From NCBI GenBank assembly GCA_021153265.1, contig JAGKTU010000008.1, positions 1 through 37,152 of the forward strand: a stretch of 37,152 nucleotides of DNA. The letters run 5' to 3'. This document shows positions 29,477 through 37,152 of this stretch, one piece after another (position 1 is the stretch's first letter; every line of letters begins with the position of its first letter). Under the pieces are notes generated by a model, which saw nothing but the letters and a program-made list of their open reading frames with translations, made no database searches and was not told the DNA's origin. Position numbers and translations under genes: made by a program. The stretch comes from Clostridia bacterium (GTDB lineage Bacteria > Bacillota > Clostridia > Oscillospirales > Oscillospiraceae).

Positions 29477-31789
29477 TTACTTGGTTTCCTCAGCCTTCTT
29501 GGTGGTTTTGCGGGTTCTGGGCTTCTTGGGAGCCTCTTCGCCCTCTGCATTGGGAGCGGTCTTACGGGTTCTGGGCTTCTTGGGAGCGGCCTCGCCCTCT
29601 GCCTTGGGGGCAGTCTTGCGGGTACGGGGCTTCTTCACGGGAGCAGGCTCTTCCACAGGGGCAGTCTCCACAACGGGAGCAACTTCCTCAACGGGAGCGG
29701 TTTCCACAACAGGTGCTTCCTCTACCACGGGAGCGGTCTCCTCAACGATCAGGACTTCTTGGGGAGCCTCCTCAGGAGCCTCGGCAGGTTCTTCGACCTT
29801 GGGGGCTTCCTTCTTTTCCTTCAGCACGATGGCGGTACGGGCAGGGATGTACAGCTCCACGTACTTCTGACCGTCGAATTCCTTCACGGGATAGGTCATG
29901 TGGGCGATCTGACCCCAGCCGCCGTATCTCCAGTCGTCGGTGGAGAAGGCCACAGTCAGCTCCTCGGTGTCGGGATACACGGGGATCAGCACGTGATCCA
30001 GGCTGTTAAAGGGATGGAAGTTGAACACGAAGAACAGATCCGTCCGGGCGAATGCCAGGGTCTGCTCGGGAGCCTTCATCAGCTGCAGGTTGGCCATGCG
30101 CTGGTTGAAGATCTGATGCTCCTTGGTCAGATGGATCATGTCGTGGTCGAAGTCATTCAGATACTGATACTTCAGCTCTGAGTTGTTCTTCAGGCTCCAC
30201 TGACGGCGGCAGTAGTGGAAGCTCCAGCCGTTGCCCTCACGGGGGAAGTCGATCCATTCGGGATGGCCGAACTCGTTGCCCATGAAGTTCAGGTATGCCT
30301 CGCCGCCGCCTGCCAGAGTGAACAGACGCATCATCTTGTGCAGAGCGATGGCGCGGTCGATGATGGGGTTGTGGGTGATCTTCTCCATGTCGGTGTACAT
30401 GTTTGCACCGGCCAGACGGAAGATCATGGTCTGGTCACCGACCAGAGCCTGGTCGTGGGATTCCACGTAGGATACGGTACCCTCGCCGGGACGGCGCAGG
30501 CACATGTCGCCCCACATCTTGTTGATATCCCAGAATTCGTCCTGGATCTTCACGGAACGAATCCACATATCCGGCAGACCCATGGCCAGACGGTAGTCGA
30601 AGCCCACGCCGCCATCGTGGATGGGCAGGCACATACCGGGCATGCCGGACATATCCTCGGCGATGGTGACAGCGTTGGGGTTGACCTGACGGATCAGCTC
30701 GTTGGCCAGCTGCAGGTAAGTCACCGCCTCCACGTGGGTGTTGACGGAGAAATAGCGGTCGTTGGAATTGAAGTCAGTACCCAGACCGTGGTCGTGGTAC
30801 AGCATGGAGGTAACACCGTCGAAGCGGAAGCCGTCGAAGTGGTACTCAGTCATCCAGAACTTCAGATTGGACAGCAGGAAGTGCAGAACGCCGGTCTTGC
30901 CGTAGTCGAAGCACTTGGTGCCCCATGCGGGATGGTCGCCCTTGGGGCCGGAGTGGAAGAACTGCCATTCGGTGCCGTCGAACATGTTGATGCCCTCGGC
31001 GGTGTTCTTGACGGCGTGGGAGTGGACAACGTCCAGCAGGACGCGGATGCCCATCTCGTGAGCCTTGTTGACCAGATACTTCAGATCCTCGGGCTTGCCG
31101 AACCAGGAAGATGCGGCGAAGAAGCTGGAGACCTGATAACCGAAGGAGCCGTAGTAGGGATGCTCCATGATGGCCATCAGCTGGATGGTGTTGTAGCCTG
31201 CCTCCTTGACGTGGGGCAGGGTGTAGTCGGCGAACTCACGGTAAGAGCCCACCTTGCCCTCTTCCTGGGCCATGCCCACGTGGGCCTCGTAGATGTACAG
31301 GTGCTTTTCAGCCTGGAAGTTCTGATCGGTCCAGGGGAAGGCCTTCTGATCGTCCACCACCTCAGCGCACCAGTTGATGCTGTAGGGTTCCTGAATGACG
31401 CGGCGGGCGAACAGGGGAATGTGTGCGGTACGGGTCATGTTGGCATCCACGATGGTCTTGACGCGGCAGCCGTCCCACAGGGTGTCGTCACCGGGGAGGA
31501 AGATCTCCCAGTTGCCGTTACCCAGATTGGTCAGAGGATGGCTGGTCCAGTTCCAGTCGTTGAATTCACCGGTGAGGTAGAGCTGGTATGCGCTGGGCGC
31601 CCACTCACGGTAGACCCAGCCGCCCCACACCCGGTGGAAGCCGAAATATTCATGTGCATTGGCAAAATCGATGAGTCTGCCATTGTCGCCCACCAGACGC
31701 TGCTTGGTGGAGTTGTACAGGAACATACGCAGGTCGATATCACCGGCGAAGTCCCGCAATTGGGGATTCAGTTCAAAAATTCGGTACAT
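29477..31789 (-). CDS. glgB: 1,4-alpha-glucan branching enzyme (GH13_8-like) with repetitive charged C-terminal tail
   Basis: 770 aa. Forms alpha-1,6 branches in glycogen. An N-terminal CBM48 region (about 50-150) precedes the GH13 barrel. Catalytic residues are Asp324 (GFRFDGVTSM), Glu378 (TIAEDMSG) and Asp446 (VESHDQ). The sequence resembles the eukaryote-like GH13_8 group more than classic bacterial GlgB (inferred from the N-terminal layout). The catalytic protein ends near residue 661. A tail follows: residues 662-717 are rich in Pro, Glu, Val and Ala, and residues 719-761 carry KKPRTRK three times at an 18-residue period. AAAGGTGAT precedes the ATG. No other glycogen genes are adjacent. 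Confidence 0.93.
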   Translation of the reverse strand: MYRIFELNPQLRDFAGDIDLRMFLYNSTKQRLVGDNGRLIDFANAHEYFGFHRVWGGWVYREWAPSAYQLYLTGEFNDWNWTSHPLTNLGNGNWEIFLPGDDTLWDGCRVKTIVDANMTRTAHIPLFARRVIQEPYSINWCAEVVDDQKAFPWTDQNFQAEKHLYIYEAHVGMAQEEGKVGSYREFADYTLPHVKEAGYNTIQLMAIMEHPYYGSFGYQVSSFFAASSWFGKPEDLKYLVNKAHEMGIRVLLDVVHSHAVKNTAEGINMFDGTEWQFFHSGPKGDHPAWGTKCFDYGKTGVLHFLLSNLKFWMTEYHFDGFRFDGVTSMLYHDHGLGTDFNSNDRYFSVNTHVEAVTYLQLANELIRQVNPNAVTIAEDMSGMPGMCLPIHDGGVGFDYRLAMGLPDMWIRSVKIQDEFWDINKMWGDMCLRRPGEGTVSYVESHDQALVGDQTMIFRLAGANMYTDMEKITHNPIIDRAIALHKMMRLFTLAGGGEAYLNFMGNEFGHPEWIDFPREGNGWSFHYCRRQWSLKNNSELKYQYLNDFDHDMIHLTKEHQIFNQRMANLQLMKAPEQTLAFARTDLFFVFNFHPFNSLDHVLIPVYPDTEELTVAFSTDDWRYGGWGQIAHMTYPVKEFDGQKYVELYIPARTAIVLKEKKEAPKVEEPAEAPEEAPQEVLIVEETAPVVEEAPVVETAPVEEVAPVVETAPVEEPAPVKKPRTRKTAPKAEGEAAPKKPRTRKTAPNAEGEEAPKKPRTRKTTKKAEETK

Positions 31790-31873
31790 ACGATCACCTT
31801 TCTGCAGTAAAAAAGTGGATTGTCTTCCTTTTGGGAATCCTTCTTGCCAGCGCGCCGCGCTGTCTCATCTAAT

Positions 31874-31902
31874 ATTGTAACGCAAAGCGCGTCATAAGTC
31901 AA
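31874..31902 (-). promoter_or_regulatory. Promoter of glgB
   Basis: Minus strand TTGACT (31897-31902), exactly 17 bp, TACAAT (31874-31879). The leader of about 80 nt holds a GC-rich stretch (GCGCGGCGCGC) but no clear riboswitch. Confidence 0.88.
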
Positions 31903-31926
31903 ACTAAGATTGCTCCATCCGGGATA

Positions 31927-32688
31927 TCAAATGCGATAGAGCCGCCTGCCGTTTTCTACGGTGATGGCGTGGATCTCCTCCACAGTCAGCCCCCGAAGTT
32001 CTGCCAGCTTTTCCGCCATGCGGTAGAGCTTGCCGGGGTCGTTGCGCTTGCCCCGGAAGGGTTCGGGGGCCATATAGGGGCAGTCGGTCTCCAGAACCAG
32101 CCGGTCAAGGGGGATGGAGGAAGCGACTTCCAGCGCTTTTCTGGCATTTTTGAAGGTCAGAACACCGGTAAAACCGATGTACCAGCCCATATCCACCAAC
32201 TGTTTTGCCATTTCCGCAGAACCGGAATAGCAGTGGAACACGCCCTTGACGTTGGGGAACTCCCGGACGATGGCCATGCCATCCTCGTGGGCGTCACGCT
32301 CGTGGACGATCACCGGCAGGTCGAGTTCCGCCGCCAGCGCCATCTGGGCACGGAAGGCTTTCTTCTGGATGTCCCGGGGGATGTCCTCATAGTGGTAATC
32401 GAGGCCAATTTCGCCGATGGCCTTGATTTTGGGGTTTTGTTTACATAATTCCCTGTACTGCTCCAGAACCTCCTCGTTGACCTCGTCTGCAGCATCGGGG
32501 TGGGAGCCCACAGCGGCATAGATATAGTCGTAGCGCTGGGAGAGTTGGGATGCGTTCCGGGAGGATTCCAGACTGCAGCCGGGGTTCATCAGCAGGGCGA
32601 TGCCCTGCCCCGGCAGGCTGGACAGCAGTTCGTCCCGGTCAACGTCAAAAGCATGGTCATCCATATGGGCATGGGTGTCAAACAGCAT
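31927..32688 (-). CDS. TatD-family metal-dependent hydrolase (deoxyribonuclease)
   Basis: 253 aa, normal length. A TIM-barrel amidohydrolase-superfamily nuclease, 3'-5' exonuclease on DNA in characterised members. Metal ligands are visible in DTHAHMDD at the N-terminus, IGEIGLDY (Glu), VIVHERDAHED (His), FHCYSG (His) and VLETDCPYMAPEP (Asp). AGGAG precedes the ATG. It follows the phosphopantetheinyl transferase gene by 12 bp on the same strand, so the two are probably cotranscribed. Confidence 0.94.
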   Translation of the reverse strand: MLFDTHAHMDDHAFDVDRDELLSSLPGQGIALLMNPGCSLESSRNASQLSQRYDYIYAAVGSHPDAADEVNEEVLEQYRELCKQNPKIKAIGEIGLDYHYEDIPRDIQKKAFRAQMALAAELDLPVIVHERDAHEDGMAIVREFPNVKGVFHCYSGSAEMAKQLVDMGWYIGFTGVLTFKNARKALEVASSIPLDRLVLETDCPYMAPEPFRGKRNDPGKLYRMAEKLAELRGLTVEEIHAITVENGRRLYRI

Positions 32689-32700
32689 GGTGTAACTCCT

Positions 32701-33171
32701 TTATTCTTCGATCACGGCTACCAGACAGCCGTCCATTGTGCAGATTCTGGGGTCATCCAGAGAAAAGTCCGTGTGGTTGGGGTAGCCCCGAAGACCTTCG
32801 CCGCTACATTTGACGGCGGCTTCCTTCAGCACCCAGAAGGTCAAAAGCGCAAGGCGCTTGTCGGCGGCGGCATCGAATTGGGCGCGCTCACCGGGGGATA
32901 AGATCTTGTCTGCCAGCCGCGGGCTGATATCCCGGTCCAGCTCCTCGGCATCGATGCCCACAGGACGCTCCGACAGGGCGCAAAAGGCGTGTCGGGGGGT
33001 GTGGGAGATGGAAAAATGCCACTTTCCCGTGGCAAAATAGGGCTTTCCCCGGTCTGTCACCCGGATCTCGGGCAGATCTTCCCTGGTTTCGGCACGATAG
33101 AGGGCCGCCAGCAGTTCCCGGCCGACTTCGTGACCGGTTTTGCCGTTCAATTCACAACTGGACACGACCAT
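32701..33171 (-). CDS. 4'-phosphopantetheinyl transferase superfamily protein (Sfp-like)
   Basis: 156 aa, shorter than Sfp (about 224) but with the core motifs. Transfers phosphopantetheine from CoA to a carrier protein serine. Visible are RGKPYF, HFSISHT, the metal-binding VGIDAEEL (Asp and Glu), and FWVLKEAAVKCSGEGL with the W-x-x-KEA signature. The N-terminus is short, so substrate choice may be narrow. It starts at 33171 with GAGGTGAG upstream. No polyketide or peptide synthetase lies nearby, so it may serve fatty acid synthesis or act at a distance. Confidence 0.92.
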   Translation of the reverse strand: MVVSSCELNGKTGHEVGRELLAALYRAETREDLPEIRVTDRGKPYFATGKWHFSISHTPRHAFCALSERPVGIDAEELDRDISPRLADKILSPGERAQFDAAADKRLALLTFWVLKEAAVKCSGEGLRGYPNHTDFSLDDPRICTMDGCLVAVIEE

Positions 33172-33193
33172 TGGCTCACCTCATTTCTTTAAC

Positions 33194-33222
33194 AGTATAG
33201 CGGTTTTGGATTCGCCTGTCAA
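33194..33222 (-). promoter_or_regulatory. Promoter of the phosphopantetheinyl transferase-tatD operon
   Basis: Minus strand TTGACA (33217-33222), 17 bp, TATACT (33194-33199), 23 nt upstream of the start codon. Confidence 0.9.
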
Positions 33223-33269
33223 CCAACGGGATGATTTCGTTGCAAACGCAACTTTTTTCACTCAGGTGA

Positions 33270-33298
33270 TTGCCAAAGTGCGCAGAATGTGCTATCAT
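33270..33298 (+). promoter_or_regulatory. Promoter of the ABC exporter operon
   Basis: TTGCCA (33270-33275), 17 bp, TATCAT (33293-33298). A small palindrome GTTGC-AAAC-GCAAC (33239-33252) followed by six T lies just upstream, between the two divergent promoters, and could bind a regulator. Confidence 0.8.
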
Positions 33299-33334
33299 GA
33301 GTCCAATACTTTATTATATAGAAAGGAATCCCCT

Positions 33335-35116
33335 ATGATATTCGGTAAGCATATCAACCGGTACTATCTGCGCTACGCAGTTTGGCTTTTGCTGGGTCTT
33401 GCCTCGCTGGTGATGGTGGACTATCTCCAGCTGGAGATCCCCAAGCTCTACGGCGCAGTGGTCAACGGTATGAACAATGGTTTCGTCATGGTCGACGGCG
33501 TGAAAGTCCCCTTCGACATGGCCTATGTGATGGACAGCATCTGCATGCCCATGGTGAAAATCATTCTGGCCATGGTGTTCGGCCGTTTCCTGTGGCGCAT
33601 TTGCTTCTTTGGCTCTGCGGTGAAGCTGGAAGCCGATCTGCGCAACCGCATGTTCCACCACGCCAAGGACTTAAGCCGGGAATACTATCAGGTCAACAAG
33701 GTCGGCGACCTGATGAGCCTGTTCACCAACGACTTAGACACCGTGCAGGAGTGCTTCGGCTGGGGCGTTATGATGCTCTGCGATGCGGTTCTCATGGGCG
33801 TGCTGGCCATCGCCAATATGTGGTCCATGGATCATACGCTGACGATCCTCTCTCTGATCCCCATGGCCTTCCTGCTGGCCTCCGCCACGGTGGTGGGCAA
33901 ATCTCTGATGCGCAAATGGGACGTTCGTCAGGAGGCCTTCTCCCGGCTCAGCGACTTCTCTCAGGAGAGCTTCTCCGGCATTGCGGTCATCAAGGCCTTC
34001 GTCAAGGAAGCCAAGGAGCTGATAGCCTTCAAGAAGCTGAATGTGGAAAACGAGGATGCCAATCTCGCCCACACTAAGGCCTCGGTTCTGATGCGCGTGC
34101 TTGTGACCATGTTCGTCGAGAGCGTCATCTGCGTGATCTTGGGCTACGGCGGCTGGCTGGTGTATAACGGCAAATTCAATGCCGGCGACCTGCTGGAGTT
34201 CATCGGCTATTTCAACGCCATCGTCTGGCCCATTATGGCCGTGTCCGAGCTGATCGACATGACCTCCCGTGGTCAGGCTTCTCTGAACCGCCTCGCCGAA
34301 CTGCTGGATGCCGAGGTTAACGTCAAGGATCAGGAAACTGTCACCGATCTGGAGGATGTCCGTGGCGACATCGAATTCAAGGATCTGACCTTCCGCTACC
34401 CCGACGGTGAGTACGATGCCCTGAAAAATGTGTCCTTCACCATCCGCGCCGGCGAAAATGTGGGCCTCGTGGGCAAGACCGGCTCCGGCAAGACCACCTT
34501 GGTTGACTTGATCCTCAGAACCTACAATGTCCCCGACGGCACCGTGTTCATCGATGGTCAGGATGTGAACAGCGTTTCCATCCGCTCCGTCCGTGCCGCC
34601 TGCGCCTATGTGCCGCAGGATAATTTCCTGTTCTCCGACACCATCGAGCGTAACATCGCCTTCGGCGTGTCCGAGCTGGACTCCAAGGCCGTCACCAATG
34701 CCGCGCGGCTGGCTGACGTTCACAGCAACATCGCCGAGTTCCAGAAGGGCTACGGAACCGTGCTGGGCGAGCGTGGCGTCACCGTTTCCGGCGGTCAGAA
34801 ACAGCGCATCTCCATCGCCCGGGCGCTGATGAAGGATGCACCCATTCTGATTTTGGATGACTCCGTGTCCGCCGTGGATACCAAGACCGAAAAGACCATT
34901 CTGGAAAATCTCCGCTCCACCCGTGCGGGCAAGACCACCATCCTCATCGCCCACCGGATCAGCACCATCGAGAAGATGGACAAGATCCTCTTCATCGAGG
35001 ACGGTGAACTGGCTGCCATTGGCACCCACGCCCAGCTTTACCAGTCCTGCGGTGAGTACCGCAAGATGGTGGATCTGCAGAGACTGGAAGAGGAAGGAGG
35101 CGCGGTCAATGCGTGA
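33335..35116 (+). CDS. ABC exporter half-transporter, degenerate-site subunit
   Basis: 593 aa. A membrane domain of six helices (about 15-310) fused to an ATPase domain. Walker A GKTGSGKT is at 380-387, signature VSGGQ at 484-488 and Walker B ILILDDS at 504-510. The residue after Walker B is Asp509, not the catalytic Glu, which marks the non-hydrolysing site of heterodimeric exporters such as TM287/288 and BmrCD. The ATG at 33335 follows AAAGGA; a longer in-frame form would cross the promoter. The gene overlaps its partner by 8 bp. Drug or lipid export is the usual role; the substrate is unknown. Confidence 0.95.
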   Translation: MIFGKHINRYYLRYAVWLLLGLASLVMVDYLQLEIPKLYGAVVNGMNNGFVMVDGVKVPFDMAYVMDSICMPMVKIILAMVFGRFLWRICFFGSAVKLEADLRNRMFHHAKDLSREYYQVNKVGDLMSLFTNDLDTVQECFGWGVMMLCDAVLMGVLAIANMWSMDHTLTILSLIPMAFLLASATVVGKSLMRKWDVRQEAFSRLSDFSQESFSGIAVIKAFVKEAKELIAFKKLNVENEDANLAHTKASVLMRVLVTMFVESVICVILGYGGWLVYNGKFNAGDLLEFIGYFNAIVWPIMAVSELIDMTSRGQASLNRLAELLDAEVNVKDQETVTDLEDVRGDIEFKDLTFRYPDGEYDALKNVSFTIRAGENVGLVGKTGSGKTTLVDLILRTYNVPDGTVFIDGQDVNSVSIRSVRAACAYVPQDNFLFSDTIERNIAFGVSELDSKAVTNAARLADVHSNIAEFQKGYGTVLGERGVTVSGGQKQRISIARALMKDAPILILDDSVSAVDTKTEKTILENLRSTRAGKTTILIAHRISTIEKMDKILFIEDGELAAIGTHAQLYQSCGEYRKMVDLQRLEEEGGAVNA

Positions 35117-36998
35117 GTATCTGCCTGTTGTGATCGTAGGCGCCATCATCGGCTCCTTCGCGTTGGTGTTTATCCTCGCCTACATCGCTCTGCAAAAGAG
35201 CAAAGAAAAATTTGACGACAGCGAGCGGCATATGCCGGACTCCGAGATCATCCGGCGGCTGCTGGTCTACGGCAAGCCCTACTGGAAAAACTTCGTCCTC
35301 GTCTTCTTCGTAATGCTGTTCTCTATCGTCTATGACCTGCTGTCCCCCCTGCTCATCGGCCACATTCAGGATACCATCAAAGACCCCTTTGAACTGAACT
35401 ACCTGTTCACGCTGGTGGCCGTATACGCAGGCATTCTGGTGGTGAGCCTGATCTGCACCTACCTGCAGGCCATGATCCTGCAGAAGACCGGCCAGAAGAT
35501 CCTGTCCCAGCTGCGTCTGGACGTATTTACCCACATCGAGAAGCTCTCCCACGAGCAGCTCAACAATATCCCCGTGGGCAAGCTGGTGACCCGTGTCACC
35601 AATGACCCCAACCACATCAGCTTCCTCTTCACCAACATCATCGTAACATTAGCCAAGAACTGCATGGTCATCGTGGGTGTGCTGGCAGCCATGCTGCTGC
35701 TGAACTACGCGCTGACTCTGATGATTTTGTGCTTCGTGCCTTTCGTGGTGCTCTTTACGGTGGTTTTCCGCAAATTCTCCCGCCGTGTTCACCGGGGCGT
35801 CAGCAACGCCACCACCGATGTGAATACCTATCTGTCCGAGAATCTCTCCGGCATGAAGATCACCCAGATTTTCAACCGGGAGGAGCAGAAATACGAGGAA
35901 TTTAAGGAAAAGAGCCAGCAGCTGGCCAAGGCCAAGATCAACCGGATGTACGTCTTCGGCATTTTCCGGCCCATGGTGTTCATGCTCTTCGTGTCCAGCC
36001 AGATGTGCCTGTTCTACTTCGGCGCAAAGGGCTATATTCAGGATACCAGCTTCCTTGGCCAGACCATCACCAGCGCCACGGTGGTCGCCTTCTATATGTA
36101 TATCTCCCGGTTCTTTAACCCCATCCAGACGCTGGCAGAGCAGTTTGACATGCTCCAGCGCAGCTTCGCCGGTGCGGAGAAGATCTTCACCATTCTGGAT
36201 ATGGTTCCTCAAGTCGTGGACGAGGAGGATGCCATCGAGCTGGATGAGATCAAGGGTGAGATCGAATTTAAGGACGTTTGGTTCGCCTACAAGAGCGACG
36301 AATGGGTCTTAAAAGGCGTTTCCTTCCATGTACAGCCCAAGCAGACCGTGGCCTTCGTCGGCTCCACCGGTTCCGGCAAGACCACCATCCTCAGCCTGAT
36401 CTGCCGCAACTACGACATTCAGAAGGGCCAGATCCTCATCGACGGCATCGACATCCGCAAGATCAAAATTGCTTCTCTTCGGAAGCACTTCGGTCAGATG
36501 CTGCAGGATGTGTTCCTCTTTGCCGGCGATATCCGCAGCAACATCATCCTCCGGGAGGAAGGAATCTGCGACGAGCAGATCTGGGAAGCCTGCCGGTACG
36601 TCAACGCCGATTCCTTCATCAAAAAGCTGGAAAAGGGTCTGGATGAGCCTGTCCGGGAGCGGGGCAACAACTTCTCCGCCGGTCAGCGGCAGCTGCTGTC
36701 CTTCGCCCGGACCATTATCCACAAGCCCAGCGTGATGATTTTGGACGAGGCTACCGCAAATATCGACACGGAGACCGAAATTCTGATCCAGGACTCTCTG
36801 GAGAAGATGAAAAACATCGGCACCATGCTGATCGTCGCCCACCGCCTCAGCACCATCCAGCACTCGGACAACATTATCCTGCTGTCCAAGGGTGAGATCG
36901 TGGAGCAGGGCAACCATCAGGAACTGCTGAAACTGAAGGGCCGCTACCATCAGCTCTACACCCTGCAATTTAACAAACAGCAGCTCCAGAGCCGCTAA
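35109..36998 (+). CDS. ABC exporter half-transporter, catalytic-site subunit
   Basis: 629 aa. The partner of the preceding gene. An extra N-terminal hydrophobic helix (about 5-28) and a charged linker precede the six-helix exporter domain. Walker A GSTGSGKT is at 418-425, signature FSAGQ at 522-526 and Walker B VMILDEA at 542-548 with the catalytic Glu547. Its altered signature (FSAGQ instead of LSGGQ) faces the Asp-bearing Walker B of the first subunit, the expected pairing in a one-functional-site heterodimer. GGAGG (35096-35100) precedes the ATG. A terminator follows at once. Confidence 0.95.
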   Translation: MREYLPVVIVGAIIGSFALVFILAYIALQKSKEKFDDSERHMPDSEIIRRLLVYGKPYWKNFVLVFFVMLFSIVYDLLSPLLIGHIQDTIKDPFELNYLFTLVAVYAGILVVSLICTYLQAMILQKTGQKILSQLRLDVFTHIEKLSHEQLNNIPVGKLVTRVTNDPNHISFLFTNIIVTLAKNCMVIVGVLAAMLLLNYALTLMILCFVPFVVLFTVVFRKFSRRVHRGVSNATTDVNTYLSENLSGMKITQIFNREEQKYEEFKEKSQQLAKAKINRMYVFGIFRPMVFMLFVSSQMCLFYFGAKGYIQDTSFLGQTITSATVVAFYMYISRFFNPIQTLAEQFDMLQRSFAGAEKIFTILDMVPQVVDEEDAIELDEIKGEIEFKDVWFAYKSDEWVLKGVSFHVQPKQTVAFVGSTGSGKTTILSLICRNYDIQKGQILIDGIDIRKIKIASLRKHFGQMLQDVFLFAGDIRSNIILREEGICDEQIWEACRYVNADSFIKKLEKGLDEPVRERGNNFSAGQRQLLSFARTIIHKPSVMILDEATANIDTETEILIQDSLEKMKNIGTMLIVAHRLSTIQHSDNIILLSKGEIVEQGNHQELLKLKGRYHQLYTLQFNKQQLQSR

Positions 36999-37005
36999 AG
37001 AAAAC

Positions 37006-37034
37006 CGCCGCCGGGACTTCCGGCGGCGATTTTT
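37006..37034 (+). terminator. Rho-independent terminator of the ABC exporter operon
   Basis: A perfect 9-bp GC stem CGCCGCCGG/CCGGCGGCG (37006-37014 with 37020-37028, loop GACTT) is followed by ATTTTT. Confidence 0.92.
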
Positions 37035-37044
37035 GCCGCTATAC

Positions 37045-37152
37045 TAAATTGTTGTTTAGCGGCGCAGCCTAAAGCCTTCCCCTGGGGGAAGGTGGCACGG
37101 CGCAAGCCGTGACGGATGAGGGTTTTCTGGGCGTAAAGTTTCATTAAGTCTG
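37045..37152 (-). repeat. Structured dispersed repeat, copy D (108 bp, runs to the window end)
   Basis: This is the inverted counterpart of 74-181, with about four mismatches in 108 bp. The 52-bp core, 37071-37122, equals copies A and C. The outer flanks (TTTACGCCCAGAAAA on one side, CTAAACAACAATTTA on the other) are shared only with copy A, so A and D represent a longer form of the element. The match is still intact at the last base of the window. Confidence 0.92.

Noticed and set aside
29500..29700. Possible CRISPR-like or tandem repeat array
   Set aside because: The 54-nt periodicity is the coding repeat of the glgB tail (KKPRTRK), in frame throughout, with no spacers.
30215..31810. Long open frame on the plus strand opposite glgB
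   Set aside because: Antisense shadow of a well-conserved enzyme gene; composition is typical of a reversed GC-rich codon pattern.
33239..33258. GTTGC/GCAAC hairpin with T-run as a terminator
   Set aside because: Only five base pairs, and it lies between two divergent promoters where no transcript should end; kept only as a possible regulator site.
1..37152. Prophage, integrative element or biosynthetic gene cluster
   Set aside because: No integrase, capsid, conjugation or synthetase genes are present; nearly all genes are ordinary housekeeping, transport or salvage functions.

Overview
The window looks like a piece of a chromosome from a GC-rich anaerobic member of the Clostridia, most likely the Oscillospiraceae/Ruminococcaceae. 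This is inferred from codon use, AGGAGG-type ribosome binding sites, clean TTGACA/TATAAT promoters, rubrerythrin, a BmpA/NupOPQ-type nucleoside transporter, YtrA-type GntR control, and a VTC-domain/DUF4956 gene pair. No rRNA, CRISPR array, prophage, integrase or classical insertion sequence is visible. Both ends carry the same 108-bp structured repeat in opposite orientation, which suggests an assembly contig broken at a dispersed repeat.

Layout. 1-5.8 kb: a membrane-anchored protein of unknown function, a GntR/ABC-ATPase/ABC-2 permease operon with a perfect operator palindrome, and a VTC-domain/DUF4956 operon. 5.8-9.2 kb: rubrerythrin, MtaB tRNA methylthiotransferase, an HPr-like protein without the phosphorylatable histidine, and an M14 peptidase whose ribosome binding site lies inside a terminator-like hairpin. 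9.3-12.2 kb: lspA, an RluD-family pseudouridine synthase, a Cof-type HAD phosphatase and a Gly-Arg-His tRNA cluster. 12.2-17.2 kb: a degenerate polysaccharide deacetylase, an RlmA-type methyltransferase, prfA, a DUF559 nuclease gene bracketed by inverted repeats, tsaE, tsaB and upp. 17.3-28 kb: an AEC transporter, then a ten-gene nucleoside uptake and salvage block (tdk, deoC, deoD, a small membrane protein, deoB, cdd, BMP lipoprotein, ATPase, two permeases). 28-37 kb: a dicarboxylate/amino acid symporter, a glycogen branching enzyme with a repetitive charged tail, a TatD nuclease, a phosphopantetheinyl transferase and a heterodimeric ABC exporter.

How the genes work together. The nucleoside block is the clearest unit. 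The lipoprotein and ABC transporter import nucleosides; cytidine deaminase, purine nucleoside phosphorylase, phosphopentomutase and deoxyribose-phosphate aldolase turn them into bases and central carbon intermediates; thymidine kinase recaptures thymidine; upp nearby (opposite strand) recaptures uracil.

Most unusual content. (1) Two homologous hairpin elements of about 110 nt follow tRNA-Arg and tRNA-His. Each is closed by an inverted repeat that copies the T-arm of its own tRNA, each ends in an exact 20-21 nt copy of that tRNA's 3' end, and their stems differ by compensatory base pairs. (2) A 462-bp unit consists of a DUF559 nuclease gene placed flush between inverted copies of a second structured repeat family, which also occurs at both window ends. 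I regard these as the best candidates for undescribed mobile or structured-RNA systems.
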